Shown: positions 6,689 through 12,298 of the stretch, piece after piece
How the letters are laid out: each line of letters starts with the position of its first letter
Position numbering within the stretch: the stretch's first letter is position 1
NCBI GenBank assembly: GCA_050329575.1
Contig: JBHJOP010000024.1
Coordinates: 1 to 12,298, forward strand
From: JAUXFS01 sp050329575
GTDB taxonomy: Bacteria; Pseudomonadota; Alphaproteobacteria; Rhodospirillales; Defluviicoccaceae
DNA length: 12,298 nt
Direction of reading: 5' to 3'
Translations under genes and position numbers: made by a program
Notes under the pieces: generated by a model
Told to the model about the DNA's origin: nothing
The model's input: only the letters and a program-made list of their open reading frames with translations
Databases searched by the model: none

Positions 6689-6706
6689 GAAAACGCGGGC
6701 GTTTTC
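6689..6706. terminator. Intrinsic-terminator-like hairpin (GAAAACGC-GG-GCGTTTTC)
   Basis: An 8-bp perfect inverted repeat whose descending arm ends in TTTTC and whose ascending arm begins GAAAA. It therefore looks like an intrinsic terminator on either strand. It lies 46 nt after the dehydrogenase stop and marks the end of the backbone gene block. Confidence 0.55.
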
Positions 6707-6775
6707 AGCGCGTTGGCAATTCCCGAGCGGTGCCGTGGGTCTCTGCTGACGATCGCGAGTCGCGTCTGCTCGGCT

Positions 6776-6795
6776 AAGCCCTTGAAAACAAGGGG
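6776..6795. repeat. Dyad repeat copy 1 (contains perfect hairpin CCCTTG-AAAA-CAAGGG)
   Basis: AAGCCCTTGAAAACAAGGGG. Positions 6779-6794 form a perfect 6-bp stem with AAAA loop. It is the first of three related sequences of the pattern AAgCCnTTGAnttCAAnGG between here and 6945. No U tract, so termination is not obvious. Confidence 0.5.
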
Positions 6796-6816
6796 GTCGA
6801 AGCCGGCGTCGAAACG

Positions 6817-6856
6817 ATCGTCAAAAGTCGTCAGAAATCGTCAGAAATCGTCAGAA
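6817..6856. repeat. Tandem array A: four 10-bp TCGTCA units
   Basis: Four contiguous units of exactly 10 bp: ATCGTCAAAA, GTCGTCAGAA, ATCGTCAGAA and ATCGTCAGAA. Two weaker TCGAA-containing units at 6797 and 6808 continue the 10-11-bp phase upstream. One unit per helical turn places the same bases on one DNA face, as in protein-binding iterons. The unit ATCGTCAAAA recurs in array B. Confidence 0.85.
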
Positions 6857-6865
6857 CCACCCTGT

Positions 6866-6885
6866 AACCCATTGATTTCAAGGGA
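6866..6885. repeat. Dyad repeat copy 2
   Basis: AACCCATTGATTTCAAGGGA, related to copies at 6776 and 6925. It runs into a further inverted repeat, GGGAT-TTTAG-ATCCC, at 6882-6896. The AACCCATTG segment recurs inverted as CAATGGGTT at 7046-7054, beyond array B. Confidence 0.5.
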
Positions 6886-6924
6886 TTTTAGATCCCCCTT
6901 CGTTCCGCCTCCGCAACCACCGCC

Positions 6925-6945
6925 AAGCCGTTGACTTCAATAGGA
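6925..6945. repeat. Dyad repeat copy 3
   Basis: Begins AAGCCGTTGACTTCAATAGG and aligns with copies 1 and 2 around the TTGA...TCAA core, less palindromic than copy 1. It lies between arrays A and B. Confidence 0.4.
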
Positions 6946-6982
6946 AACCCTTCGCCGCTCCGCCGCCCCCGCCGCCGCCACG

Positions 6983-7022
6983 ATCGTCATTTATCGTCAA
7001 AAATCGTCAAATATCGTCAAAA
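6983..7022. repeat. Tandem array B: four 10-bp TCGTCA units
   Basis: Four contiguous 10-bp units: ATCGTCATTT, ATCGTCAAAA, ATCGTCAAAT and ATCGTCAAAA. Both arrays are preceded by ACG, giving a shared ACGATCGTCA entry. Array B begins 166 bp after the start of array A and has the same orientation. Its AT content is well above the surroundings. Confidence 0.85.
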
Positions 7023-7174
7023 CGCGGAAAAAGTCATTCTCTAGCAATGGGTTGACGAAACACCCGAGCCTCCGCGCCGCACGCCGCCCATCCGCCGCGA
7101 TCGCGGTTTCATCATCGCCCTCACGATGTCCGACAGCCCTTCGTCCCCATGTATCCCTTGTCGGCGACCGGGGC

Positions 7175-7190
7175 AAGGAAAATGTTCCTT
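7175..7190. repeat. Inverted repeat AAGGAA-AATG-TTCCTT
   Basis: A perfect 6-bp inverted repeat with a 4-bp centre, 410 bp upstream of darT, in GC-rich surroundings. It could be an operator or hairpin; no further support. Confidence 0.3.
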
Positions 7191-7600
7191 TAAGTCGCGT
7201 CCGACGGGACTCGGGCCGTCCGTCGCCACCCCCGCGGCGCCCCGTCGATCTCGGTTCAAGCTGCCCAAGGCGAACCGCGGCGAGGCCATCGGGGGTGTGC
7301 CCGTCAGCCGCTGTCGTGATTGACCCACGATCGCTTCGTTCCCTCACGACGTTTCGAGCCGTTGTCGAGTTGGCGGTCGCACGGGTGTCGACGGCGCCGA
7401 AACGCGGTATGGTGGCGAGCGGGCGATGTCGACGTCGAGGCGACCGTGTTCGATGCCCAAGTCGGCGATCGCAGTGTGGCGGCGGTTCGCGGTCGGATCG
7501 AAGGACGATCGAGCGCCAGACATGGGCAGTTTCGAACGCACAACGTGATGGCGTCGATCAAGGGGATCGATCCGGGGGACGAGTCCGCGACGGGAGAGAG

Positions 7601-8251
7601 GTGAGTCTGCCCCCGCCTGCGCGGCCCAGGATCTATCATATCGTCCACGTCGACCGGCTGCCCTCGATCATCGCGGATGGCCGTTTGTGGTGTGACGCCG
7701 TCATCAACGCGCGCCAGCCGCCAGGGACGACGATCGGTATGAAGAGCATTAAGGACCGACGGCTACGGCTTCCGGTAACGTGCCACCAGGGCACCTGTGT
7801 CGGAGACTACGTCCCGTTCTACTTCTGTGTTCGATCGGTAATGCTTTATGTGATCTACCAAGCGAATCATTCGGAATTGACGTATCGGGGTGGCCAGGGA
7901 CCCATCGTGCACTTGGAGGCCGATCTACACGACGTGACGACTTGGGCGAAAGACGTGGGCCGCCGATGGGCTTTCTCGTTGTCCAATGCCGGCGCATACT
8001 ATGCACCGTTCCACGCCAGTCTCGACGACCTCGATCAGATCGATTGGGATGCTGTGGTTGCCCCCGATTGGCGCGCGCCAGAGATCAAGGAGGGCAAACA
8101 GGCCGAGTTCTTGGTCCACGAGTCATTTCCGTGGGACCTGATTTCACGGATCGGCGTGAGGTCACAACAGGTCAACCAACGGGTGCGCGACGCACTGCGA
8201 GTGGTGGATCATCAACCTAAAGTAGAAATACTTCCCGAGTGGTACTACTGA
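7601..8251 (+). CDS. darT: DarT-type DNA-thymidine ADP-ribosyltransferase toxin
   Basis: Encodes 216 aa from GTG 7601, preceded by GGGAGAGAG; the open frame extends far upstream but only this start yields the usual DarT length and N-terminus (YHIVHVDRLPSIIADGRLWCD, 12-32). DarT (DUF4433 family) uses NAD+ to ADP-ribosylate thymidine in single-stranded DNA, blocking replication; the modification is removed by DarG. Family-typical blocks in order are H13 in YHIVHVD for NAD+ binding, IGMKSIKDRRL (45-55; R53/R54 probably the catalytic Arg region), VGDYVPFYFCVRSVMLYVI (67-85), GGQGPIVHLEADL (97-109), RRWAFSLSNAGAYY (121-134) and KQAEFLVHESFPWDL (166-180) with catalytic Glu expected at E169. All expected motifs are present, so the toxin looks active. 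It forms an operon with darG, 16 nt downstream. Codon use is less G/C-biased than in neighbouring genes, suggesting acquisition by transfer. Confidence 0.93.
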   Translation: MSLPPPARPRIYHIVHVDRLPSIIADGRLWCDAVINARQPPGTTIGMKSIKDRRLRLPVTCHQGTCVGDYVPFYFCVRSVMLYVIYQANHSELTYRGGQGPIVHLEADLHDVTTWAKDVGRRWAFSLSNAGAYYAPFHASLDDLDQIDWDAVVAPDWRAPEIKEGKQAEFLVHESFPWDLISRIGVRSQQVNQRVRDALRVVDHQPKVEILPEWYY

Positions 8252-8267
8252 AGAGGGAGGTGGCGGC

Positions 8268-9329
8268 ATGATCGAATACGAGACCGGAGACGTCATCGCC
8301 GAAGACGCCGAGGCCTTGGTCAATACGGTCAATTGCGTTGGCGTGATGGGACGGGGCGTCGCGCTCCAGTTCAAGAATGCCTTCCCCGAGAATTTCAAGG
8401 CGTATAAGGCGGCGTGCAAGCGCGGTGATGTCCAACCCGGACGCCTGTTCGTGTTCGAGACCGGCCAACTCACGAGCCCTCGTTACATCATCAATTTTCC
8501 GACCAAACGGCACTGGCGGGGCAAGAGCCGGCTTACCGACATCGAAGCCGGGTTGGACGCTCTCGTGTCTGAGATCAGCGCACGAGGCATCCGGTCGATC
8601 GCTATTCCTCCGCTTGGTAGCGGTCTCGGCGGGCTAAAGTGGTCAGAGGTGCGATTGAGGATAGAGCGCGCCCTCGGCTGTCTGCAGGACGTTAGGATTG
8701 TGGTTTTTGAGCCCCGTGAGGCGCCAGATGCGAAGGAGATCGTGACCTCCCGCGAAGTGCCGAACATGACGCCCGGCCGAGCAGCGCTTGTCGGTCTGAT
8801 GCACCGATACCTCGGGGGGTTGATGGACCCGTTTGTGACGCTCCTCGAGGTCCACAAGCTCATGTACTTCATGCAGGCGGCCGGCGAGCCGCTCCGACTG
8901 CGGTACACGAAAGCAATCTACGGACCGTACGCCGAAAACCTCCGCCATGTGTTACGGGCAGTCGAGGGCCATCTGATATCCGGTTATGCTGACGGCGGCG
9001 ACGCTCCGGACACGCCGCTACAATTGGTCCCCGGCGCGGTTCCTGACGCAAATGCGTTCCTCGAGGACCATTCGGACACCCGCGCGAGGTTCGATCGAGT
9101 TGCGGATCTCGTCCAAGGTTTCGAGACACCGTTCGGCCTCGAGCTTCTGTCGACGGTACACTGGGTGGTCGCCCGCGAGGGGGCGACCACCAACGAAGAG
9201 CGGGTGCAGCAGACCTACGGATGGGGCGAACGCAAGCGCCGGTTCTCGCCACGCCAGATCCAGCTCGCGTTTGAGGTTCTTAGGACAAAGGGTTGGGTTC
9301 CCGAGGCCAACCCTGCGGAAACCAATTAA
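8268..9329 (+). CDS. darG: DarG-type macrodomain antitoxin (DNA ADP-ribosylglycohydrolase)
   Basis: Encodes 353 aa from ATG 8268, with GGGAGG (8255-8260) as ribosome binding site. Residues 1-150 form a macrodomain: TGDVIAEDAEALVNTVNCVGVMGRGVALQF (6-35) with N22 and the glycine-rich loop, NFPTKRHWRGKSRL (76-89) with K80, and IPPLGSGLGGLKW (113-125). K80 sits in the NFPTK context where the catalytic Lys of Thermus DarG (also K80, as I recall) is found. The C-terminal domain (about 168-345: LMHRYLG, LLEVHKLMYFMQAAGEPL, YTKAIYGPYAENLRHVL, TYGWGERKRRFSPRQI) is the second DarG domain that binds and neutralises DarT. DarG thus can remove ADP-ribose from thymidine and also sequester the toxin. Both domains are intact. 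A repeat element begins 9 bp after the stop. Confidence 0.93.
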   Translation: MIEYETGDVIAEDAEALVNTVNCVGVMGRGVALQFKNAFPENFKAYKAACKRGDVQPGRLFVFETGQLTSPRYIINFPTKRHWRGKSRLTDIEAGLDALVSEISARGIRSIAIPPLGSGLGGLKWSEVRLRIERALGCLQDVRIVVFEPREAPDAKEIVTSREVPNMTPGRAALVGLMHRYLGGLMDPFVTLLEVHKLMYFMQAAGEPLRLRYTKAIYGPYAENLRHVLRAVEGHLISGYADGGDAPDTPLQLVPGAVPDANAFLEDHSDTRARFDRVADLVQGFETPFGLELLSTVHWVVAREGATTNEERVQQTYGWGERKRRFSPRQIQLAFEVLRTKGWVPEANPAETN

Positions 9330-9337
9330 AAGGGAAC

Positions 9338-9358
9338 AAAGGGGACGCAACCCGTTTT
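9338..9358 (+). repeat. Direct repeat copy 1 and left end of inverted repeat
   Basis: Reads AAAGGGGACGCAACCCGTTT plus one T. It is repeated with changes 24 bp later, and its GGGGACGCAACC core (9341-9352) recurs exactly inverted at 9568-9579. Confidence 0.75.
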
Positions 9359-9361
9359 GAG

Positions 9362-9382
9362 AAAGGGGACTGAACCCGTTTC
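9362..9382 (+). repeat. Direct repeat copy 2
   Basis: Reads AAAGGGGACTGAACCCGTTT plus one C, matching copy 1 at all but three of 21 positions and spaced 24 bp from it start to start. Confidence 0.7.
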
Positions 9383-9567
9383 CCGTGCAGTCCATCCGAT
9401 GCCGACGGCGCGTGAAAGAAGGGCGACGCAAACAGTTGCACCCTGCGGCGGCCCGACGATCGCCGGTCACGCTGGCCAAGCGGCCGGCCGCCGGGTCGCT
9501 CTTTGCGCGGTGTCGCAGTCGGCCGACGGTCGCCCCATCCGTTCGCGGCGCCTAGGGCCTTAGAACA

Positions 9568-9579
9568 GGTTGCGTCCCC
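9568..9579 (-). repeat. Right inverted copy of the GGGGACGCAACC core
   Basis: GGTTGCGTCCCC, exact reverse complement of 9341-9352, followed by GTTTTTTTCTTT. Read on the plus strand, the T-rich run could also help terminate transcripts coming from darTG, although no strong adjacent hairpin is visible. Confidence 0.75.
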
Positions 9580-9590
9580 GTTTTTTTCTT

Positions 9591-9771
9591 TGAGTCGCAT
9601 CCGGGTCAGCCTCGGTGACCATCCGCTATCGGCCCGAGGCACGCCGACGCGCCCATCACCGCCACCATCGCCATTGCGCAAGCCCTTGAAACGGGACACA
9701 CTCCGCGCGGGAGGCGCGACCGCGGGCGGCCATGCGGGCACCGGCGGCCGGCGCGGGGAAGGACGCAGCGC
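9591..9771. other. Intergenic leader of the DUF6394/potassium-channel operon
   Basis: Together with the repeat element it makes a 442-nt gene-free gap after darG. It includes an imperfect stem CCTCGG/CCGAGG (around 9610-9647) and a ribosome binding site GGGGAAGGA just before 9772. No convincing promoter pair was seen. A 12-bp string AAGCCCTTGAAA (9680-9691) is identical to 6776-6787. Confidence 0.4.
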
Positions 9772-10155
9772 ATGAACCTGGAGAAGATCGTCTTCGGTTT
9801 CTTCGTCGTGTTCGCGCTGACGCTGAACTTCAGCTTCGTCTACGGCGACATCGACGATCCGCAACACCATCACGCCATCGAATTCTTCGTGGTCGTGGTG
9901 GTCAACATCATCGCCACCACGCTCAAGCTCGGCGACCGCTCGCAGATCGGCGCGCTGCTGCTGGCGACCAGTCTGGTCGCCGTGCTGCAACTGCTCGCCG
10001 GCGTCGTGGTCTGGGCCTACGCGGTGCACGTCGTGCAGATCGGACTGACCGCCAGCACGACGGCGCTGATCGTCTCGCTGGCGGCCGGCGCGATGCTGGC
10101 CAACGTCGTTTCGGTGACCATCGTGGTCGCCGAGGCGCTGATGCTCCGCCGCTGA
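9772..10155 (+). CDS. DUF6394 family integral membrane protein
   Basis: Encodes 127 aa from ATG 9772, preceded by GGAAGGA. It is very hydrophobic, with likely membrane segments at about 5-25, 36-52, 58-87 and 95-121. A conserved-looking polar block between the first two, YGDIDDPQHHHAIEFF (24-39), contains three consecutive His residues, and LKLGDRSQIGALLLATSLVA (51-70) is the other recognisable stretch. I recognise it as the small membrane protein family typically found next to TrkA/RCK potassium channels. The channel gene follows after 10 nt, so they are probably co-transcribed, and it may be an accessory subunit. No biochemical function is known to me. Confidence 0.75.
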   Translation: MNLEKIVFGFFVVFALTLNFSFVYGDIDDPQHHHAIEFFVVVVVNIIATTLKLGDRSQIGALLLATSLVAVLQLLAGVVVWAYAVHVVQIGLTASTTALIVSLAAGAMLANVVSVTIVVAEALMLRR

Positions 10156-10165
10156 GGGATCGGCG

Positions 10166-11917
10166 GTGCCCGCGGTCACCGGCAGCCATCGCGTCACCTT
10201 CATCGTGCTGCGCTTCATGCGACGGCCGATCCTGGTGCTGGTGGTCGTCTACGCGGCCTCGATGATCGGCTGGGTGCTGATCCCGGGCGGCGATCCGGAG
10301 GCGCCGGGAACGCCGATGAGTTTTTTCCACGCCTTCTACTTCCTGACCTACACCGCGACCACCACCGGCTTCGGCGAGATCCCGCACCCGTTCACCGAGG
10401 CCCAGCGGATGTGGGCGACGGGTTCGCTGTATGCCGGCGTCGTCGCCTGGCTGTACGCGATCGGCACCATCATCCGCCTGGTCCAGAACCCGCACTTCAA
10501 GCAGACGATGGCCGAGGCCCACTTCGCCCGCAGCGTGGCCCGCATCCGGGAACCGTTCGTCATCGTCTGCGGTTTCGGCAGCACCGGCAGCCTGCTCACC
10601 CGCGGTCTCAGCGACAACGGCATCACCGCGGTGATCCTTGACAGCGACGCCGACCGCATCATCGCCGTGCATCTGCGCGACTACCGGGTGGCGATGTACG
10701 CGCTGCAGGCCGACGCCCGCATCCCCGACCGGCTGATCGAGGCCGGGCTGATGATGCCCAACTGCCAGGCGGTGGTGGCGCTCACCGCCGACGAGGATCT
10801 GAACGTCAAGATTTCGGTCACCGCCCGGCTCCTGAACCCGCGCGCACGGGTGATCGCGTTGTCGACCGAGGAGAAGCACGACGAGGTGCTGACCGCGCTC
10901 GGCGGCGATCTCCACATCGTCGATCCGTTCCAGACGTTCGCCCGTTACCTCGGCCTGACCATCCGCAACCCGTTGATCCACATGCTGAACAACTGGCTGG
11001 TCGGGGTCCCCGGGGCCAATCTCGCGATGTACATGGATGCCCCGCGGGGCGCCTGGATCCTGTGCGGCTACGGGCGCATGGGCCGCGAGATCCACCGGGC
11101 GCTGACCTCCGTGGGCCTCCATGCCATCGTCATCGACCCGGAGGTCGCTCGGCACGAGGCCGGCACCGAGATGCTGATCGTCGACCGTGCCAACCAGCGG
11201 ACCCTGTGCGCCGCCGGCGTCGAGACCGCCGCCGGCATCGTCGCCGGAACCGACAACGACGCCGACAATCTCGGCATCGTCCTCAACGCCCGAACGCTCA
11301 ACCCGGATCTGTTCGTGGTGGTGCGGCAGAACCGCCACCGCAACCAGATGCTGTTCGAACGCGCCGAGGCCGACCTGATCATGCAGCCGAGCCTGGTCAG
11401 CGCCCGGCGGATCCTGCTGCTGCTGATCGCGCCGCTGCTGCGGGCGTTTTTCGGTCACATCCGCGAACATCAGCTCCAGGACCGGGACCACGTGTTGAAG
11501 GACGTCATCCATCAGTTGCGGGAGCATGTCGGCGGCACCACCCCGCGGCTCTGGACCATCGAGGTCAACCCCGGGCGCACCACCGCGCTGGGCGCGCTGC
11601 TCGACGCCGGCCTCACCGTCACCCTGGCGCAGGTGCTCGCCGATCCGGCGCAACGGGACCGCCGGCTGCCGTGCGTGCCGCTGGTCGTCCAGTCCGGCGA
11701 CGAGGTGACCGCGATGCCGGCGCTGAGCCGGCCCGTGCGCCCCGGGGACCGCATCCTGTTCTGCGGCCGCAACGAGGCCTACCATCTGCTCGACGCCAGC
11801 CTCAACAACGAATACACGCTGCGCTACCTGATCACCGGCATCGACGAGCCGCGCGGCTGGGTGCTGCGCTGGCTCGCCCACAAGCGGTCGCCGCAGCCGG
11901 CGACCGGCGGCGTCTGA
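10166..11917 (+). CDS. Potassium channel protein: two-TM pore with two RCK (TrkA-N) domains
   Basis: Encodes 583 aa from GTG 10166; a later in-frame ATG at 10220 would leave the first membrane helix almost whole, so the start is not certain. Layout: TM1 about 21-39, pore helix and filter 54-71 (AFYFLTYTATTTGFGEIP; filter T66-T67-G68-F69-G70, a variant of TVGYG), TM2 about 83-103. RCK domain 1 begins near 131 with the nucleotide-binding motif CGFGSTG (135-141), D159 at the end of the second Rossmann strand. RCK domain 2 has LCGYGRMG (299-306) and D324. A C-terminal region (about 460-570) resembles a TrkA-C-like fold (RPVRPGDRILFCGRNE). Such proteins gate K+ flow across the inner membrane in response to nucleotides or ions bound at the RCK domains. 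It stops 12 bp before the convergent glucosidase gene. Confidence 0.88.
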   Translation: MPAVTGSHRVTFIVLRFMRRPILVLVVVYAASMIGWVLIPGGDPEAPGTPMSFFHAFYFLTYTATTTGFGEIPHPFTEAQRMWATGSLYAGVVAWLYAIGTIIRLVQNPHFKQTMAEAHFARSVARIREPFVIVCGFGSTGSLLTRGLSDNGITAVILDSDADRIIAVHLRDYRVAMYALQADARIPDRLIEAGLMMPNCQAVVALTADEDLNVKISVTARLLNPRARVIALSTEEKHDEVLTALGGDLHIVDPFQTFARYLGLTIRNPLIHMLNNWLVGVPGANLAMYMDAPRGAWILCGYGRMGREIHRALTSVGLHAIVIDPEVARHEAGTEMLIVDRANQRTLCAAGVETAAGIVAGTDNDADNLGIVLNARTLNPDLFVVVRQNRHRNQMLFERAEADLIMQPSLVSARRILLLLIAPLLRAFFGHIREHQLQDRDHVLKDVIHQLREHVGGTTPRLWTIEVNPGRTTALGALLDAGLTVTLAQVLADPAQRDRRLPCVPLVVQSGDEVTAMPALSRPVRPGDRILFCGRNEAYHLLDASLNNEYTLRYLITGIDEPRGWVLRWLAHKRSPQPATGGV

Positions 11918-11929
11918 CCGCCAGCCGGC

Positions 11930-12298
11930 TCACCCGACGGTCGCGAACACACCGCCGTAGCCGGGGAGGCGGGTGCCGTCGACGGTGAACGAGCCCACCA
12001 GACCGTGACCGGCCAGGGGCCGCACCGTTCCCGCCAGCGTCAACGGCACCTCGACCGGGTCCGCCCCGAGGTTGAAGACGCAGAGCAGCCGCTGCCCCGC
12101 CAGCGACCGCTCGAACGCCAGCACCGGCTCGGGGGCGTCGAGGAAGCGGATGTCACCGCCGATCAGCGGCCGCTGCCGCCGGCGCCAGGCGAGAAATCCG
12201 CGCGTGAACCGGAGCGTCGACGCCGGATCGCCCTCCTGCACATCGACGGCGAGCGGACGGTGGGCGGGATCGACAGGCAGCCACGGCTCGGCGACCGA
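11930..12298 (-). CDS. GH13 alpha-glucosidase-like enzyme, C-terminal part (partial)
   Basis: The minus-strand frame is open from the window edge to a TGA at 11932-11930, giving 122 residues of the C-terminus. EPWLPVDPAHRPLAVDVQEG, then DPASTLRFTRGFLAWRRRQRPLIGGDIRFLD, matches the end of the catalytic barrel of GH13 oligo-1,6-glucosidase / alpha-glucosidase enzymes ('PWLPV...DP-S-L-F-R-L-x-WRR'). AFERSLAGQRLLCVFNLG is the beta-sandwich domain that follows. The catalytic Asp/Glu residues lie outside the window, so substrate (maltose, isomaltose, trehalose or sucrose) cannot be told. The GTG at 12241 is internal, not the start. Confidence 0.85.
   Translation of the reverse strand, partial: SVAEPWLPVDPAHRPLAVDVQEGDPASTLRFTRGFLAWRRRQRPLIGGDIRFLDAPEPVLAFERSLAGQRLLCVFNLGADPVEVPLTLAGTVRPLAGHGLVGSFTVDGTRLPGYGGVFATVG

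Larger units (their letters stand above)
6707..7600. other. Gene-poor, repeat-rich region upstream of darT
   Basis: About 890 nt with no recognisable protein-coding gene. Open frames exist on both strands, but their products are Arg/Pro/Ser-rich low-complexity strings typical of non-coding high-GC DNA. The left part (6776-7056) holds a hairpin, three related dyads and two 10-bp repeat arrays, listed separately. The right part (7057-7600) holds one inverted repeat (7175-7190) and otherwise nothing I recognise; the darT promoter must be in or near it, but no clear -35/-10 pair is visible. An open frame at 7320-7604 starting at TTG overlaps the darT start as GTGA; it resembles no family I know. 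Confidence 0.6.
9338..9590. mobile_element. Possible MITE/REP-like element downstream of darG
   Basis: A segment of about 250 bp is bounded by GGGGACGCAACC on the left and its exact reverse complement GGTTGCGTCCCC on the right (9568-9579). The flanking A/T-rich tails are also partly complementary (ACAAA before the left core; GTTTTTTTCTTT after the right). The interior holds no recognisable gene. Purine-rich GGGGAC repeats of this style are, to my knowledge, often seen beside REP-associated (RAYT) transposase genes, but no transposase is present here, so this could be a non-autonomous element or a remnant. No target-site duplication was identified. Confidence 0.45.

Noticed and set aside
6817..7022. 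CRISPR array
   Set aside because: Units are 10 bp and contiguous with no 30-bp-class spacers, and no cas gene is in the window.
6700..7060. tRNA gene as integration target near the repeats
   Set aside because: I found no cloverleaf-compatible sequence with a TTCGA-type T loop and matching acceptor stem in this interval.
9383..9560. Transposase gene inside the repeat-bounded element
   Set aside because: The interior is too short and none of its frames shows transposase motifs.
9923..11881. 652-aa open frame on the minus strand over the potassium channel gene
   Set aside because: Antisense shadow; the plus strand encodes clear pore and RCK motifs, and the minus product has no recognisable domain.

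Overview
The window is high-GC, gene-dense chromosomal DNA that looks alphaproteobacterial. The evidence is a Fur-family regulator of the Irr type, the rubrerythrin / CCG-domain Fe-S protein / DUF3501 cluster, a DUF6394 membrane protein, a secreted bacterial SH3 protein and the tail of pnp. Genus or species cannot be given from the sequence alone.

Layout. Positions 1-159 are the C-terminal end of polynucleotide phosphorylase. A nitronate monooxygenase-like flavoprotein with an unusual C-terminal cysteine cluster follows (344-1741). Next comes an iron/oxidative-stress block: an Irr-like regulator that may be translated from a leaderless mRNA (1868-2290), an intergenic region with a half-conserved iron-control-element-like site and a small palindrome, rubrerythrin (2448-2867), a two-[4Fe-4S], two-CCG-domain oxidoreductase subunit (3018-4355) and a DUF3501 protein (4382-4969). 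Convergent to this block is a secreted SH3 protein (4981-5502, minus), which is divergent from a D-2-hydroxyacid dehydrogenase of the glyoxylate/hydroxypyruvate reductase type (5651-6643).

From about 6644 to 9771 the character changes. Two terminator-like hairpins lead into a gene-poor, repeat-rich stretch: two arrays of four 10-bp TCGTCA-containing units, plus three related 20-bp dyads. Then comes a complete darT-darG operon (7601-9329): a DNA-thymidine ADP-ribosyltransferase toxin and its macrodomain antitoxin, known as a toxin-antitoxin and anti-phage module. It is followed by a roughly 250-bp element with direct and inverted 'GGGGACGCAACC' repeats that resembles a MITE or REP element. I read this part as an accessory insertion in an otherwise conserved backbone.

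The right end returns to backbone: a DUF6394 membrane protein and a two-TM potassium-channel protein with two RCK domains, probably one operon (9772-11917). The C-terminal part of a GH13 alpha-glucosidase-like enzyme on the minus strand runs off the window end.

The best-supported biological system here is DarTG. The least-explained signal is the paired 10-bp repeat arrays upstream of it.
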